A DNA stretch of 64,000 nucleotides, taken from Tomocerus qinae. Lineage: Eukaryota; Arthropoda; Collembola; Entomobryomorpha; Tomoceridae. The stretch lies in the NCBI GenBank assembly GCA_020055645.1, contig CM034546.1, positions 36,394,001 through 36,458,000 on the forward strand, in the 5' to 3' direction. The notes under the pieces were generated by a model. The model ran no database searches, was not told the DNA's origin, and saw nothing but the letters and a program-made list of their open reading frames with translations. A program made the translations under genes and the position numbers. Position 1 is the first letter of the stretch. Every line of letters begins with the position of its first letter. Below, piece after piece: positions 13,277-24,009 of the stretch.

Positions 13277-14054
13277 CCATAATAATCGATATAATTCCGC
13301 GTAATAATAATTCCGCACCTTTTTGGCTGTTAATGGTAATAGTTCCGCGTATCGAAATGATTCCGCGTACCTGTACCTAAAAAGATGATGAAAGGTAAAA
13401 GAAATACGAAGGCTAAATGTCGACTCTGCTGTCATCCCAGGAGGATGTACTAAATACATCCAGCCAGTAGGTGTCCACTGGAACAAGCCGTTCAAAGTTT
13501 CCATCAGGAAACAATACAATGTGTTCGTATCCACTCCTGGTAACATCGAAACTACTAAAGGTGGTAATTCAGAACCACCCTCTTTGAGTGTGGTCTGCAG
13601 TTGGATTGTCGAAGCCTGGGATTCCCAGCAGACGTTATTAAAAAATCCTTCTTTTCTTGTGGAATTCTAAATGCCACAGATGGAACCCTGGACAATTTAA
13701 TAACGGTCTTCAAACCAGGCAAGGATTGTTATGAAGGGCGAGAAATGCTACAGCAGCAGTATATGCAAATGGAACAGCCCTTAATCCATGTGGACAATAT
13801 TTTATTGCCTTCGGATGAAGAAGACATGGACCTCGATTTAATAGATTCGATAAATTTATCCCTATCTTCAGATGATGACCTCTAAATTAATTTTTTATAA
13901 ATTTTTTTATCCCATTCATTGAAAAAAATAAATATTGACTTAATGAAAAATAATTCCGCGTCCGCGGAATTATTTCGACATTTTTGGCCTTTTCAGGAAT
14001 TTTTTTATGTGCTTGAAACAATAATTCCGCGCGGAATTATTTCGATTATTACGG
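13277..14054 (+). mobile_element. Internally deleted Tigger/pogo-like DNA transposon with terminal inverted repeats
   Basis: The ends form inverted repeats of about 25 bases. The left end begins ccataataatcgatataatt and the right end, read on the other strand, begins ccgtaataatcgaaataatt. Both are bounded by TA, the target of Tc1/mariner-superfamily elements. Additional cgcggaattat motifs sit near both ends. The inside encodes only the C-terminal part of a pogo/Tigger-type transposase. A full element of this group is normally 2 kb or more, so roughly two thirds is missing. It cannot move on its own. Confidence 0.8.
13400..13885 (+). pseudogene. C-terminal fragment of a Tigger/pogo-type DDE transposase
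   Basis: The translation shows the family's typical end of the catalytic domain, IPGGCTKYIQPVGVHWNKPF. This is followed by WIVEAWD and, after a one-base frame change near 13610, by FPADVIKKSFFSCGI with the SNALDG-like stretch LNATDGTLDNLI. It ends in an acidic tail (13800-13885) with stop TAA. In active Tigger transposases the QPxD motif supplies the last catalytic aspartate. Here it reads QPVG, so that residue is lost. The catalytic core upstream and the DNA-binding domain are absent. Confidence 0.75.
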
Positions 14055-14137
14055 TAGTACAATATTACGGGTAATATTGTATTACCGTAATACAATATTA
14101 CGGGTAATACAATATTACGGGTAATACAAATTACAAT
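14046..14137. repeat. Short tandem repeat of tattacgggtaatacaa units
   Basis: Directly after the Tigger right end, a unit of about 17-18 bases (tattacgggtaatacaa and inverted variants such as tattaccgtaatacaa) repeats four or five times. The unit is itself partly palindromic. Confidence 0.7.
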
Positions 14138-14927
14138 ATCTCATTTATAACTTTAAGGAGTCATTTATCTGGTTCTGCTGATGTAGTATAAAGTCGCAGG
14201 CAGCACGTATCCGCCGGTGGTGGTGGGGGGGGGGGGCTATAGACCTCCCTAAATCCAAAGAAAAAGAGGATTTTTTGTTAAAAAAGGGTACAAATCGAAA
14301 ACATCTAATACTTTTACTAAAATTTTGGTTTGTGCCCCTACACGGTCAAATTCCTGGATCCATGCCGGTGAAGTCTGTTTATTATACATGGAATTAAATG
14401 GGCATGTAACTTAGTTATCGCATAAATTAACAGCACTATTTTAAATCAAAGCATAGCTGATCATTTTGTGTGATTTTATAATCAGAAATATTTTCACAAG
14501 TCTTAAACAAACAACCTTATCACAGTTATATTCGCACCATAGAGGAATTTTCCATGATTTTTTTGTTTGCAGATTATTTCTGATATGCTATTAGTCATTA
14601 GTATTTTAATTTAGATTTATCTACCTGCCTGTGTATATTAAAATGATTGTACATACTGTTGATAATACCATTACCAGTGTAAAACCTAGTTGAACGCTGA
14701 ATTTCGTTCACAAATGTTAGTCCAAATTATTTTTACTACAAAATAAAATATAAATTGAATATTTTGTATCACATTTTGGTTGTAACTGTCATTATATCAC
14801 TTTTGTTTAAACTAATATAAATTTCGCGTTCTTTTTCTTACCAAACATCGACTGCAATTATATTGTCGCGTTTAATAAAGAATTGAATACCGTCGTATTG
14901 TTTTAAAGTAGAATTAAAATAGACGCT
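14138..14927. other. Intergenic stretch with a poly-G run
   Basis: I see no gene here. A run of about 11 G residues lies at 14225-14236, a place where assemblies often err. Sequence just upstream of 14928 could hold the promoter of the death-domain gene, but no clear TATA box was identified. Confidence 0.3.
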
Positions 14928-15965
14928 ATGGCTCAGCATACAGGTAAGTAATATTAGTTAAATATTAATTCAAAACTACAAAGTTAACAAAATGGTAACT
15001 AACTTATATTGTTTATACGATAGAAAATATTGGCGTTGATTCCCCATTAGTGGTACCCATTCTAGCAAACGATTATATGTTTTCCCGGAAATGGAAAATG
15101 TTCTTCCTTGGAGTTGGTGTGTCGGTTAATGAAATTGATAACCCAGAAGTTTCGGAGAAAACCAATCTCTGACAAAATTCATACCATACTTAAGTCTTGG
15201 CAAATCAAATTTTCTAATAAAGCAAATCTGAAAACTTTGTGCCAAATCTTAGGGCAGATGAAGTGCAAATTGTCTGCAGGTATCTTAAATAACTTTTAAA
15301 AATAATGTATCATTATAAGACAAGTTACAAATTAAATGTATTACAGAGAATGTCGGGAAGCTAGATGGCTTTCATATCCACAAAATCGTGGAAATCCTCT
15401 CTGACAACAGCGCCTTTGCAGGCAATTGAAGCAGTTTTGCAATTTGGTTGGACTGGATTATCAACTAGTAGTAAATCCTCCAGTACAAACTATCTCTGAT
15501 AAAATACTGGACGCACTAACACAATGGAAAAATGATTATCTTAAGGAAGCCAATTTAACGACCATGATATGAAAGTTAGAAGAAATGCGTTGTAAACTTT
15601 GTGCCGGTAAGAATAGCAAAATTTAAAAATACCACTAAAATAACGATTGGCAACTAATTAATTAATAATTGGGATTGGATTAATGGTTTTTAATAGAAGA
15701 AATAGAAGAACTCCAAATGGGTCATACCAACAAACCTGATTCCGAAAATAACATGACTAAACATCCATCCTTTCAATACACAATAAAACAAGGACAGAAA
15801 GGGCAATCCTATGAAACAATTTTTGCAAACGTCCTGACAGAAAATGTTTCCATCGCTATTTACGAAGATCCGTACATGTACAATAAATATCAGGTACAAC
15901 GCCATGTAAAAATATCATCAATTAAAAAGGACATATCTAGAAGTGGCTTGGGGACTGGGGACTGA
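14928..15965 (+). pseudogene. Decayed four-exon gene with two tandem death-fold domains
   Basis: Exons inferred from splice sites: 14928-14943 (ATG GCT CAG CAT ACA G, donor gtaagt), 15024-15279, 15347-15606 and 15697-15965 (stop TGA). Every junction is phase 1. Exons 2 and 3 each translate to one death-domain-like module with the typical helix pattern. Exon 2 has KWKMFFLGVGVSVNEID, then ISDKIHTILKSWQ and LKTLCQILG, then KCKLSAG. Exon 3 has KQFCNLVGLDYQLV, then ISDKILDALTQWKNDYLKEA, then MRCKLCAG. Exon 4 gives about 90 residues without a known domain. Breaks: an extra base in an A run of exon 2 near 15165, a missing base near 15429 in exon 3, and a TGA at 15570-15572. Such domains mediate protein-protein contacts in apoptosis and innate-immune signalling; the role of this protein is unknown. 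Confidence 0.6.
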
Positions 15966-18900
15966 TGCCCATATTAATTTTTTAAATTATTAGTTATTTT
16001 AAAAATATTATGTCGCATTTTTGTACAATGTAAAGTTCTTTTAATGCATCCAAGCTCCCATAATTTAATGATCTATAGCTAAGCTATATGTCATTCACAA
16101 TTGCTTTTGAATTCTATTTTTATGTACCTACTTCAAAGATAAACAATCTTGATCTGCTCATTCAACTTTTCCGAGACAAGTACAAAAACTTGAGAAGCAG
16201 TAATGCTGGTTACTCGTCCAGCAGAAAAAAATAAGAGGCCAATCAACTTCTGTCTTTTGACTGAATTGAGTCGCAAGTTTGGTACTAATAAAGATGGAAA
16301 CCAAAAGCTGAGATTTGTGTTTGGGTACGACTGCGAACTCCATGACAGAGCTCTGAGGTAAGTGGGTCACACATTTTAGTTACTTGAATTTAGCGATTAT
16401 TTACTATCTTTACCCAATGGAGACTGGATTGAATGTGATTTAGCAGTGAAACGTATGATTTCCTACTATAAAAAATTTTTCTGGAATCCAATTTGTGACC
16501 TAGATTCTGTTAAAATTTGGTTTCTCGGGTCGTTTGTATTGTATTCATTTACTGCTAAAACCGTATCTATGCCTAGTTTGTTTTCAATTAAAATGATAAT
16601 AACATTTTCTAATGCAGATTGGACAACAAATGGCTGGTCAAAATGGGAAAAGGTATTGACTTCTTTGAAAGAAATAACCAAATAAAGATAGAGCCAGGCA
16701 CTATAGAATGGACAAATTTTGGAAGCAAGAACTTGTGTAGAGAGTTCAATAGATTTTATAGATTTAGAATCATAATTATTAAACAGTAAAAATGTGCTAA
16801 AAATTGACACATTTCCCCAAAAGGTTAAATCCGAATGATAATCGAGTAGAATTGTAATTTGAAGCCATGCCTAGCTCTTAAAAGTTAAGGTTTTAAGGAG
16901 TTATGCAAGCATAAACTCACTAAATGTACTACACTAATATTTAGTATATTTAAAGTACTAATTTTAAAACATTCTCTGCAGTAATGATATTTGTTATTTA
17001 TTTTCATCGAATTTCTTTGTAATACATTCTGAAACTATAAACAAAATTTGTCAGCTGAAACCAATTTTTACATTTAATCAACCTAGCACTAAGAACTACA
17101 CCAATTTTTACATTTAAAGAACTAGAGCCTGTCCATATAATAATTTCTTATAGCATTAACACGCCAAAAATAATTAAATTTATTCACATATTTCATTTAT
17201 TTACGCTTTTATAAATTAACTAAACAGAAAATGAAAACGATACAGTTATATGTATATAATTCTACAAATACTATAATTACATATACTAAAATTATATGCT
17301 GTACAAATTTACATAGCTAACTAATACAACCTAAAATATTGTGCTGATTCCTATGGATATTACTTATCCATCGAATAAGGATTTTTTCGGCATCGCTTTT
17401 GTACACTACTCAAATGACAGCATCATTTTTATAAAATTTAGTTTAGCTTTTTAGTTTACAATAAAACCAATATGAAAAGTAATATTTATGAGTTCTTTTC
17501 GTTTCACATGATTACTGATTATGTAGCACCAACTGCTGGTTAACCATATCTACGAAGGCGTTAAAACAGAAAACTACCATATTATGTGTAAACTATAACT
17601 GAAGATTAGGTTGCTCACTACGAATTTTTAGTCAGTTTCTACATTTTATTTTGTTTTGTCTACGCAAACAGTTTTTTGTTGGCCGGGATTGGTTCTATTG
17701 TGCCAGAAACTAAAAAAAATAATGTCAAACATTTTTTTAATTTTGATAGTGGACGATAATCTTTCCTATGCAGAAACTATGAAAATATTTTACATATAAG
17801 ATGGAAGAATGCAGCCATTTTTTGTCAAAATAAACTACAAAGTTCCTACCATTGCACTTGTTGTAATCATTAGAATCATTACCAATAATTATTGGATATT
17901 TAAATAATTGTTTACAAAATTTTAATACTAAAGTTAAATACTAAAGTTAAATAAAGGGAAGAATTTCTAGATTATAGGTTTCTAATTTTGAATCTCTCAG
18001 GGGAATTAAGGGCATTTGTAACTTGAGTAAACTAATAGATGTTTAAACCTATTTAGTACGACAGGTTAAATTTAAAATTGAGTTAATACCCGGAAGCATA
18101 AAATATTTAGCGTATTCACCAACGACGGCTTAATACTTAACTGGGTCACATCACCTTTCGTTTCAAGAAACAGGAAACCAAGGAATATATAAAAAAATAA
18201 CAAACAATTTTATAGACATGTCAATTTTTATATATGCTGTATATACTTACATTACTATTATCACTGTTATTGACCAACTGGCAAAACGTTATATCAGACA
18301 AAACTGATATGTAAAAGAATAAATAATTTCTTCGCCAAGTATATAGGACCCATTATTAATTTAGTATTGACTATACATTTAATTACGACTCCGACTACGC
18401 TAAGGTCTTTGAGGCTATGTTCAAATAAAAATTACATATAAGTAAGAAATAAGCCAACATATGATTACCTGTTTGGGCTAGAAAGTCAAGGATTTCGGTG
18501 CTTTGAAATCTCATTGAAATAACATTTTTTGACATTTTATGGAAACTCTAAGCCCCTTAAACTGCTACATGTCACAGATTTGATTAAAAATAAAGGAATG
18601 CAATGCTATTATAGCTAGTTACATTGACAAGAGATTTTTTGTTTTACAAAAACTCAGACAGTAAAAAACCCGCCTACAAGAAATTCGGATTGTTTAAATT
18701 ATAAGATTAATGCTAATTAAAGTCAATGCTATTATTGCTGAATTAATTTGTTAACCTTCTTCATATGTTGGAATAAAGAAAGGAATTTTATTGTTTATAA
18801 CTGCAATCGTATCGTTATAATCCCCAATCAAAACTCCATTGTAGTTATAAGCTAAATATATTGAACGATCCAACTAGGCATCAACATTATATTGAGTATA

Positions 18901-19400
18901 AGTAAGTAATTGCTTTATTGTCAGACTTTTCCACTCAAAGGTCAATTTGAGCTGTTTTTTATACAGAGAAATCAATTGCCCAAAACCAACCTGTAAAAAT
19001 AGCTTTGCAGATCTTCTTATACCTCATCTCTTATTAACGTATGGAAAATGCGAACAACAAAAATGAAAGGATTCTTCAAAATAATGACTTTATACCTCTT
19101 TACATTTGATTTACGACTGAGGCTGAACTAAAAATGTGCTATGAAAGCATTGCCCATGCTGACAAAGTAATACATTGAAAGGCAATCATTTGTCATTTAG
19201 GAGAGTTCTGAATTTGTGATGCCAAAGGAGACAATTAATTATTCATCGTTTGTACTCTCAAAGGCGACAGTCTCAATTTTACTTTCTACTGGGTGTTAAA
19301 TAGATTTACACAGATCACATTTATTGCCGCCAGTCTTGAATGATGTCTCCAAAATGTAATTCAAAATTTAGTGTCTGAAGTTGAAGAATTTAATTACTCT
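15966..19400. other. Long intergenic region with one exon-like patch
   Basis: This is mostly AT-rich and without gene signals. At 16150-16350 (+) there are coding-like runs in two frames: LIQLFRDKYKNLR, then RPINFCLLTELSRKFG and KLRFVFGYDCELHDRAL. The second ends at a good donor (ctgag|gtaagt). A further piece at 16610-16685 has DWTTNGWSKWEK after a possible acceptor. These may be remnants of one gene, but I could not assign a family. Nothing was seen from 16.85 to 19.4 kb. Confidence 0.25.
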
Positions 19401-19419
19401 ACAAGCCTTACCGTTTAGC

Positions 19420-21030
19420 TTTAGCTAGCTCCAATGGGTCTGCACTAGACGAAAATATCACAAAGCACAGCCTGAAATAATAAACTAATTGTTAATAATG
19501 AGAATTCCGTGAAGCAGTCCTGGAACTTGGTCAACTCCACATCAGAAATAAATGGACAAAATGGTCCGGCCTATAAATGGATGACCATTTAATTGTTTTG
19601 CTACATTTTTACCAAAGACAGTACCAAAATAAATTATACGTACGGTAGTCTCCCATCATTTAATATCGGGCGTGACAACAGAAAATAATTTCTAAATTTC
19701 ATAACAGGTAGATTAATAAATACGACGAAAAATATTAAAATTATTCACCAAACCCGAAAACTCCAACATTAAAAGTGAGAAATCAGATTTAAACATGGGC
19801 ACCGGTGTCTCATCGTATACAATTCTGAAAATATCAGTTAATAGTTCAGTTAGCCGTCCAAACCTACATTTGTCCATCCACCCGGGTAAAATGGCACAGT
19901 AGGTAGTAGCCAAAGTGGCAAAAGGCAAAAGCACCTAAAATTTATTTATGTAAAATTTTTTCCTCATGTAAGATTTTTGCACTTTTAGAATATATATTTC
20001 AGCCCCATTTTAACTTTCGCCATATAAATTTTGCTCGCACTGTAGCCACCTATCAATCTACCCACCCACTAGACACTTTTGCCGTCTAGTCACCTCTCAG
20101 ACCTAGCTAATCTCTGCCAAATACATGATACCAGTCGTCTCTGAAAATAATGAGTTCTCAAATAAATACTAAATCATTGATCATGGCTTCTGGGCTCCCA
20201 AAAAAATGCGGTTATTATTAAGTAAATACATTTAACACTTACACTCTAGCTAATCCATAGTAGAATCCCGTGAGTAATCCCAATGGTGACCCACCTTATG
20301 AAAACAAATGTTGAGTATGGGAGTTTCTTATGAATAATGTTAGTTAATGTGTCTTTGAAGCCTTGTCATTTTAAAGATTAAATTGTTTGCTTCGAGTCAA
20401 AGTTGTATTTAAAAATTAAATGTATATGTAAGTAAGTCTGAGCCTCACTTCTTAACCGAAATAACTCATAGGAACTTCATTAGTAATATATTCTTAGTGA
20501 ATTCTTTAGCACTACCTACAGCACCTTAGGTTTTAATAATTTAAATGATTTCTCTATCTTAGGTGCCAATAATATGTCATATCGCCATTCTCTCTACATA
20601 CGACGCAGTACTGAACGCTTACATATTTAATAGGCACAGAAGTTATATTATATACACCTTGAAGGTGCAAATTATAAATGCAAAAGTATAACTCTGCTTT
20701 CCATTTATAAATTAGAATATAGCCAAAATGAAAGTATAATAATATAGCCTCTAACTTACATAAAGCTTTGTCAATGTTTAATAAATAGCTGTCTCCATTA
20801 AATTCCCAGATACATGCCTGTCGTGGAGTATAAAAGGACTATAAACTTTAAAAGGGAATTCTGAAACTACTGCAGTTAGAGCAACTACCACGGCAACTAC
20901 TGTGGATAAAGCAATATAATTTACCATATATTGTTCAATAGCTGAGAAGCTTGTTGAAAGACATCTGAAATTATCATCGGGATGTATAAAGATACTCCAA
21001 CCAAATTCATAACAAATGCTCTTCACCCAC
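19420..21030 (-). other. Unresolved candidate multi-exon membrane-protein gene or pseudogene
   Basis: On the minus strand several stretches look like exons of a hydrophobic protein. One runs from about 21030 to 20778 (SAIEQYMVNYIALSTVVAVV, then SEFPFKVYSPFILHDRHVSG) and is followed by a strong gtaagt donor near 20760. Another, about 20316-20264, reads SPLGLLTGFYYGLARV and also runs into gtaagt. A third, 19934-19713, reads LPFATLATTYCAILPGWMDK then TELLTDIFRIVYDETPVP and ends in TAA. The exon phases do not join cleanly and I do not recognise the product. The style (hydrophobic, FPFK, next to a gustatory receptor) would suit another decayed chemoreceptor, but this is a guess. Confidence 0.2.
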
Positions 21031-21336
21031 TATAACTCATCTTTAAATTGGAAAACTAAACACTAACATGTCTGTACATTAAAGTACAATATATTGAAAC
21101 CACAAATTGCTTTATTTGGTAAGTCAATAAAAAATCACTCACAAATAACGTAAAAGTTCAAAAATTAATTACATTTATTATAACCTTTGAATTTCTTTTT
21201 ATTTAGTCGTTATTTAAAACTAGCACTCATTAATTGCATTCTATATTTTATTGTCAAAATTTTAATTGAAAATATATTTATCAGCTGCTATAGATCAACA
21301 TCCACAAGTGTTTGGCAATTCGTCATTTGTTTCAAT

Positions 21337-22764
21337 ATGCAATCTATTTCTGATACCTGGGGACTTTGGAAAAAGCAAGTGAAAGCCAGTATTGTTCCAG
21401 ATACAACAAACCTCTCTGGCTATGAAAGCTTACAGTGGTTTGGTTTTTATTTAAATATTTGCTTCGGATTCAGCCCAATCAAATATACAAAGTCCAGTAA
21501 ATCGTTTGAAACTAGATCATCACAACTGCTAGGCATTATAACAATATGGGTAATGTTTCTGTCGATTTATTTAGTATTTCAACTAGTACATTTGATTCGT
21601 TCGGACGAGAATATCAATTTGGAATTTGTCATTGTCTTCTTTGTTACGTTAACATACATAATGATGGACATTTCGTTATGTAATCTGCGAACAAAAATTG
21701 TAGAACTTGCGCACGTTTTAAATCAAATGGACATTAAAGGATTTCCAATCATTTCTGAAGGTATGCTCCTATATTGGATGAGTTATTTTGTATTTTGGTA
21801 TGCTTAATATACATTTCAATTAATACACTTATTAATGCGTTTTTATTCAATGTACTAAAAATAGGATGGCGTAACTTATCCACGAAGAAATTCAAACTGT
21901 TTGTGTATGTTGAAACTATGTTTTCAAAATGGATAATGGGAGCATATTCAACTTCTATATTCTTCATCGCCTTCTGGTTGTTCCTTGGTATTCCGGGAAG
22001 ACATCGTTTTTCTTGGATTTTTGAAGGAATTGTGTTGTCGTCTATTTTCGATTTTCTGCAACTATTTTTTGTGGGAATATTCGGAACTTTTACAATAAGT
22101 TTGTTTACTTGTTTTACGTTTTTTTACTCAACAAGGATATGTATCTTCTTGTATATGATCAGGTATAAATATAAATTTTCCAAATGAATACATGTACAAC
22201 TTATTTATTTCTAATGTACAAATGACGCTCAGTGACTGTAAACTAACAAAACTCTAACTCTAAACTAAACTAACTGGTTTTTAATTCTGTAGGGAAAGCA
22301 AAGCTGACCTTCAAGAAAGAATACGAACATTTAATGGGCTAAGAGTTTTAAATACTTTATTCAACGACTGCCTTCTGAGATGTTACGTCCCGGCAATAAT
22401 TTATTATATATTAGCTGTTACATCATTTACTTCCTTTGCAGTCATCCGACAAAACACAGAAGACATGCTAATGGTAATGCTGTTGTTTAGCATCTATCCT
22501 CTATCCCTGCTTGCTCTTTTGCTCGTCTTGTTGACCTACTCTATGTGTAACAAACACTCCACCCAAACACTAAATGTACTCCAAATGGAAATGTTAACAA
22601 ACAGTCGGAACAAACTCTATTGTAAGAAAATGCTGGCTAGTACAACTACATTTGGCATTCGATTTGGCGTTTTCAAAGCAGTAAAATCCAAACACACACT
22701 CGATTGTCTGGAAGCCGGTATTAATTTAGTTACTTCACTGCTTATTTCCTATCCGAAACTTTGA
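21337..22764 (+). CDS. Gustatory-receptor-like 7TM chemoreceptor, three exons, 397 residues
   Basis: Exons 21337-21760, 21865-22162 and 22293-22764 join in frame. Introns are 104 bases (gtatgc...aaatag, phase 1) and 130 bases (gtataa...ctgtag, phase 2). The summed coding length is 1194 bases with stop TGA. The protein has seven hydrophobic segments: ITIWVMFLSIYLVF; FVIVFFVTLTYIMM; YSTSIFFIAFWLFLG; IFDFLQLFFVGIFGTF with a continuing hydrophobic run; AIIYYILAVTSFTSFA; LFSIYPLSLLALLLVLLTY; and a C-terminal helix after FGIRFGVFKAVKSKHT. The length near 400 and the gene form fit arthropod gustatory receptors. The C-terminal pattern (RFG.FK.xK.. then the last helix) resembles those of springtails as I recall them. 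The canonical insect TYhhhhhQF motif is not seen. The ATG chosen is the first in frame after the splice-free upstream region. A role in taste or contact chemosensation at the plasma membrane is inferred. Confidence 0.75.
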
Positions 22765-24009
22765 GTTACAAGATTCTTTTATTGAGATTTTAATTTTGTA
22801 AAGAAGCACGGCCGTAGCGAAGGGAGACACTAGGGAACCTGCCCCCATACCTAAAATCGAAAAAAATGAAGAAAATTTGGTTTAAAAACACAACAAAACG
22901 CAAAAATTTTCGTCATATTTTTAATCGGTTCCCCCCGAAATTATTTTGGATGCGGCACTGTTAACAAGTGATGAACCTTGATGATATGTGATGAGTGGAG
23001 TTTATCATTCAGAATGATGTAAATGAAGTACACTTTTAATTGTATTTGCACTATAAAACAAAGGCTGAATGAAGCCGATATATTTATTTAATTTAAGGCA
23101 AATCGGCTGTGTCTGTGTTAATTTTAATTAATATTTTAATCGGAAGTATGATCTTGAAGGTAAGACAAAATAAAGCAACTGGGACGGAAAAACGCTGTCT
23201 CCCCGCTGGAGGACAGAAAAAGAGTCCCGACAAAATGTCTTATCGGTGTAGTATAAGAAAATCTAGGATTTCCTTATGTTACATTTCCTTAGCTTATGTA
23301 ATTAAACGTGTCATATAGGACGCATTGGAGTAGAAAGCATGCAAGTTAATTACTACTGTTTTAGAATGTGATGATGAATCCAAATTAGCAAACTTTCTCT
23401 TTTATTCATCAACCTTACCATTACATAATAGGGTTATATTTAATATTATGATTATCATAGTGTCAATAATACATCAATTTAAAAAAATTCTATTCAGCTT
23501 TAATATTTCCTTATGTCAAACGATGAAAATAAATAAAATGTATTATAATATTACATTTATTATATATATTTATTATATTTAGCGACAGAAAATAATTGCT
23601 AAAAACCATTGAATTGTCAGCAAAATTTGTTTTGTGCCTATTATTTCCGTTTTTAAAATCTGCCATTTTATTGACAGAATGCAACTAAATTTCATTCTCT
23701 ACTTCTTCCCAGAATCCGGCAAGCAACAGAGCTATTTACATATCTCTTACTTTCTGGACAAAGTTCATTCCCTCCTACTCAACAATACACACTGGCCAGG
23801 TACTTATTCTTATGAGCCACAACAAAACCCAATTACATATTACATAAGTAAGTTGAGCTGTGGTATATGGAAACCGCTTACCAAGGCGAATCTCTCCCAA
23901 GGGTACTAATAATATTTGCCTGTAAATGAGAAGCACAACAATATCTGTTAAAAAAGTCACTTGACGTATTTTGTTCAGTGTTTTTCATTTTGCGGTTCGT
24001 GGATGCATT
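22765..24009. other. Intergenic region with a possible small DNA element and an inverted spacer fragment
   Basis: Around 22806-22975 the ends gcacggccgtagcg and cggcactgttaac resemble degenerate terminal repeats of a short non-autonomous element around AT-rich DNA, but I cannot fix the boundaries. At about 23420-23495 the plus strand matches the reverse complement of the array spacer (the segment near 35570-35640 containing aaattgatgtattgttgaca). This is an inverted scrap of spacer. No gene is seen. Confidence 0.35.

Noticed and set aside
13268-13546. Minus-strand 92-codon ORF over the Tigger element
   Set aside because: It is antisense to the transposase fragment, which explains the sequence.
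14046-14137. CRISPR-like direct repeat array
   Set aside because: Units are short, partly palindromic and without regular unique spacers, and the genome is animal. It is a simple tandem repeat.
21187-21336. Upstream extension of the gustatory-receptor frame to 21187
   Set aside because: That start would be TTG. The first in-frame ATG is 21337 and it gives a family-length protein, so the shorter form is preferred.
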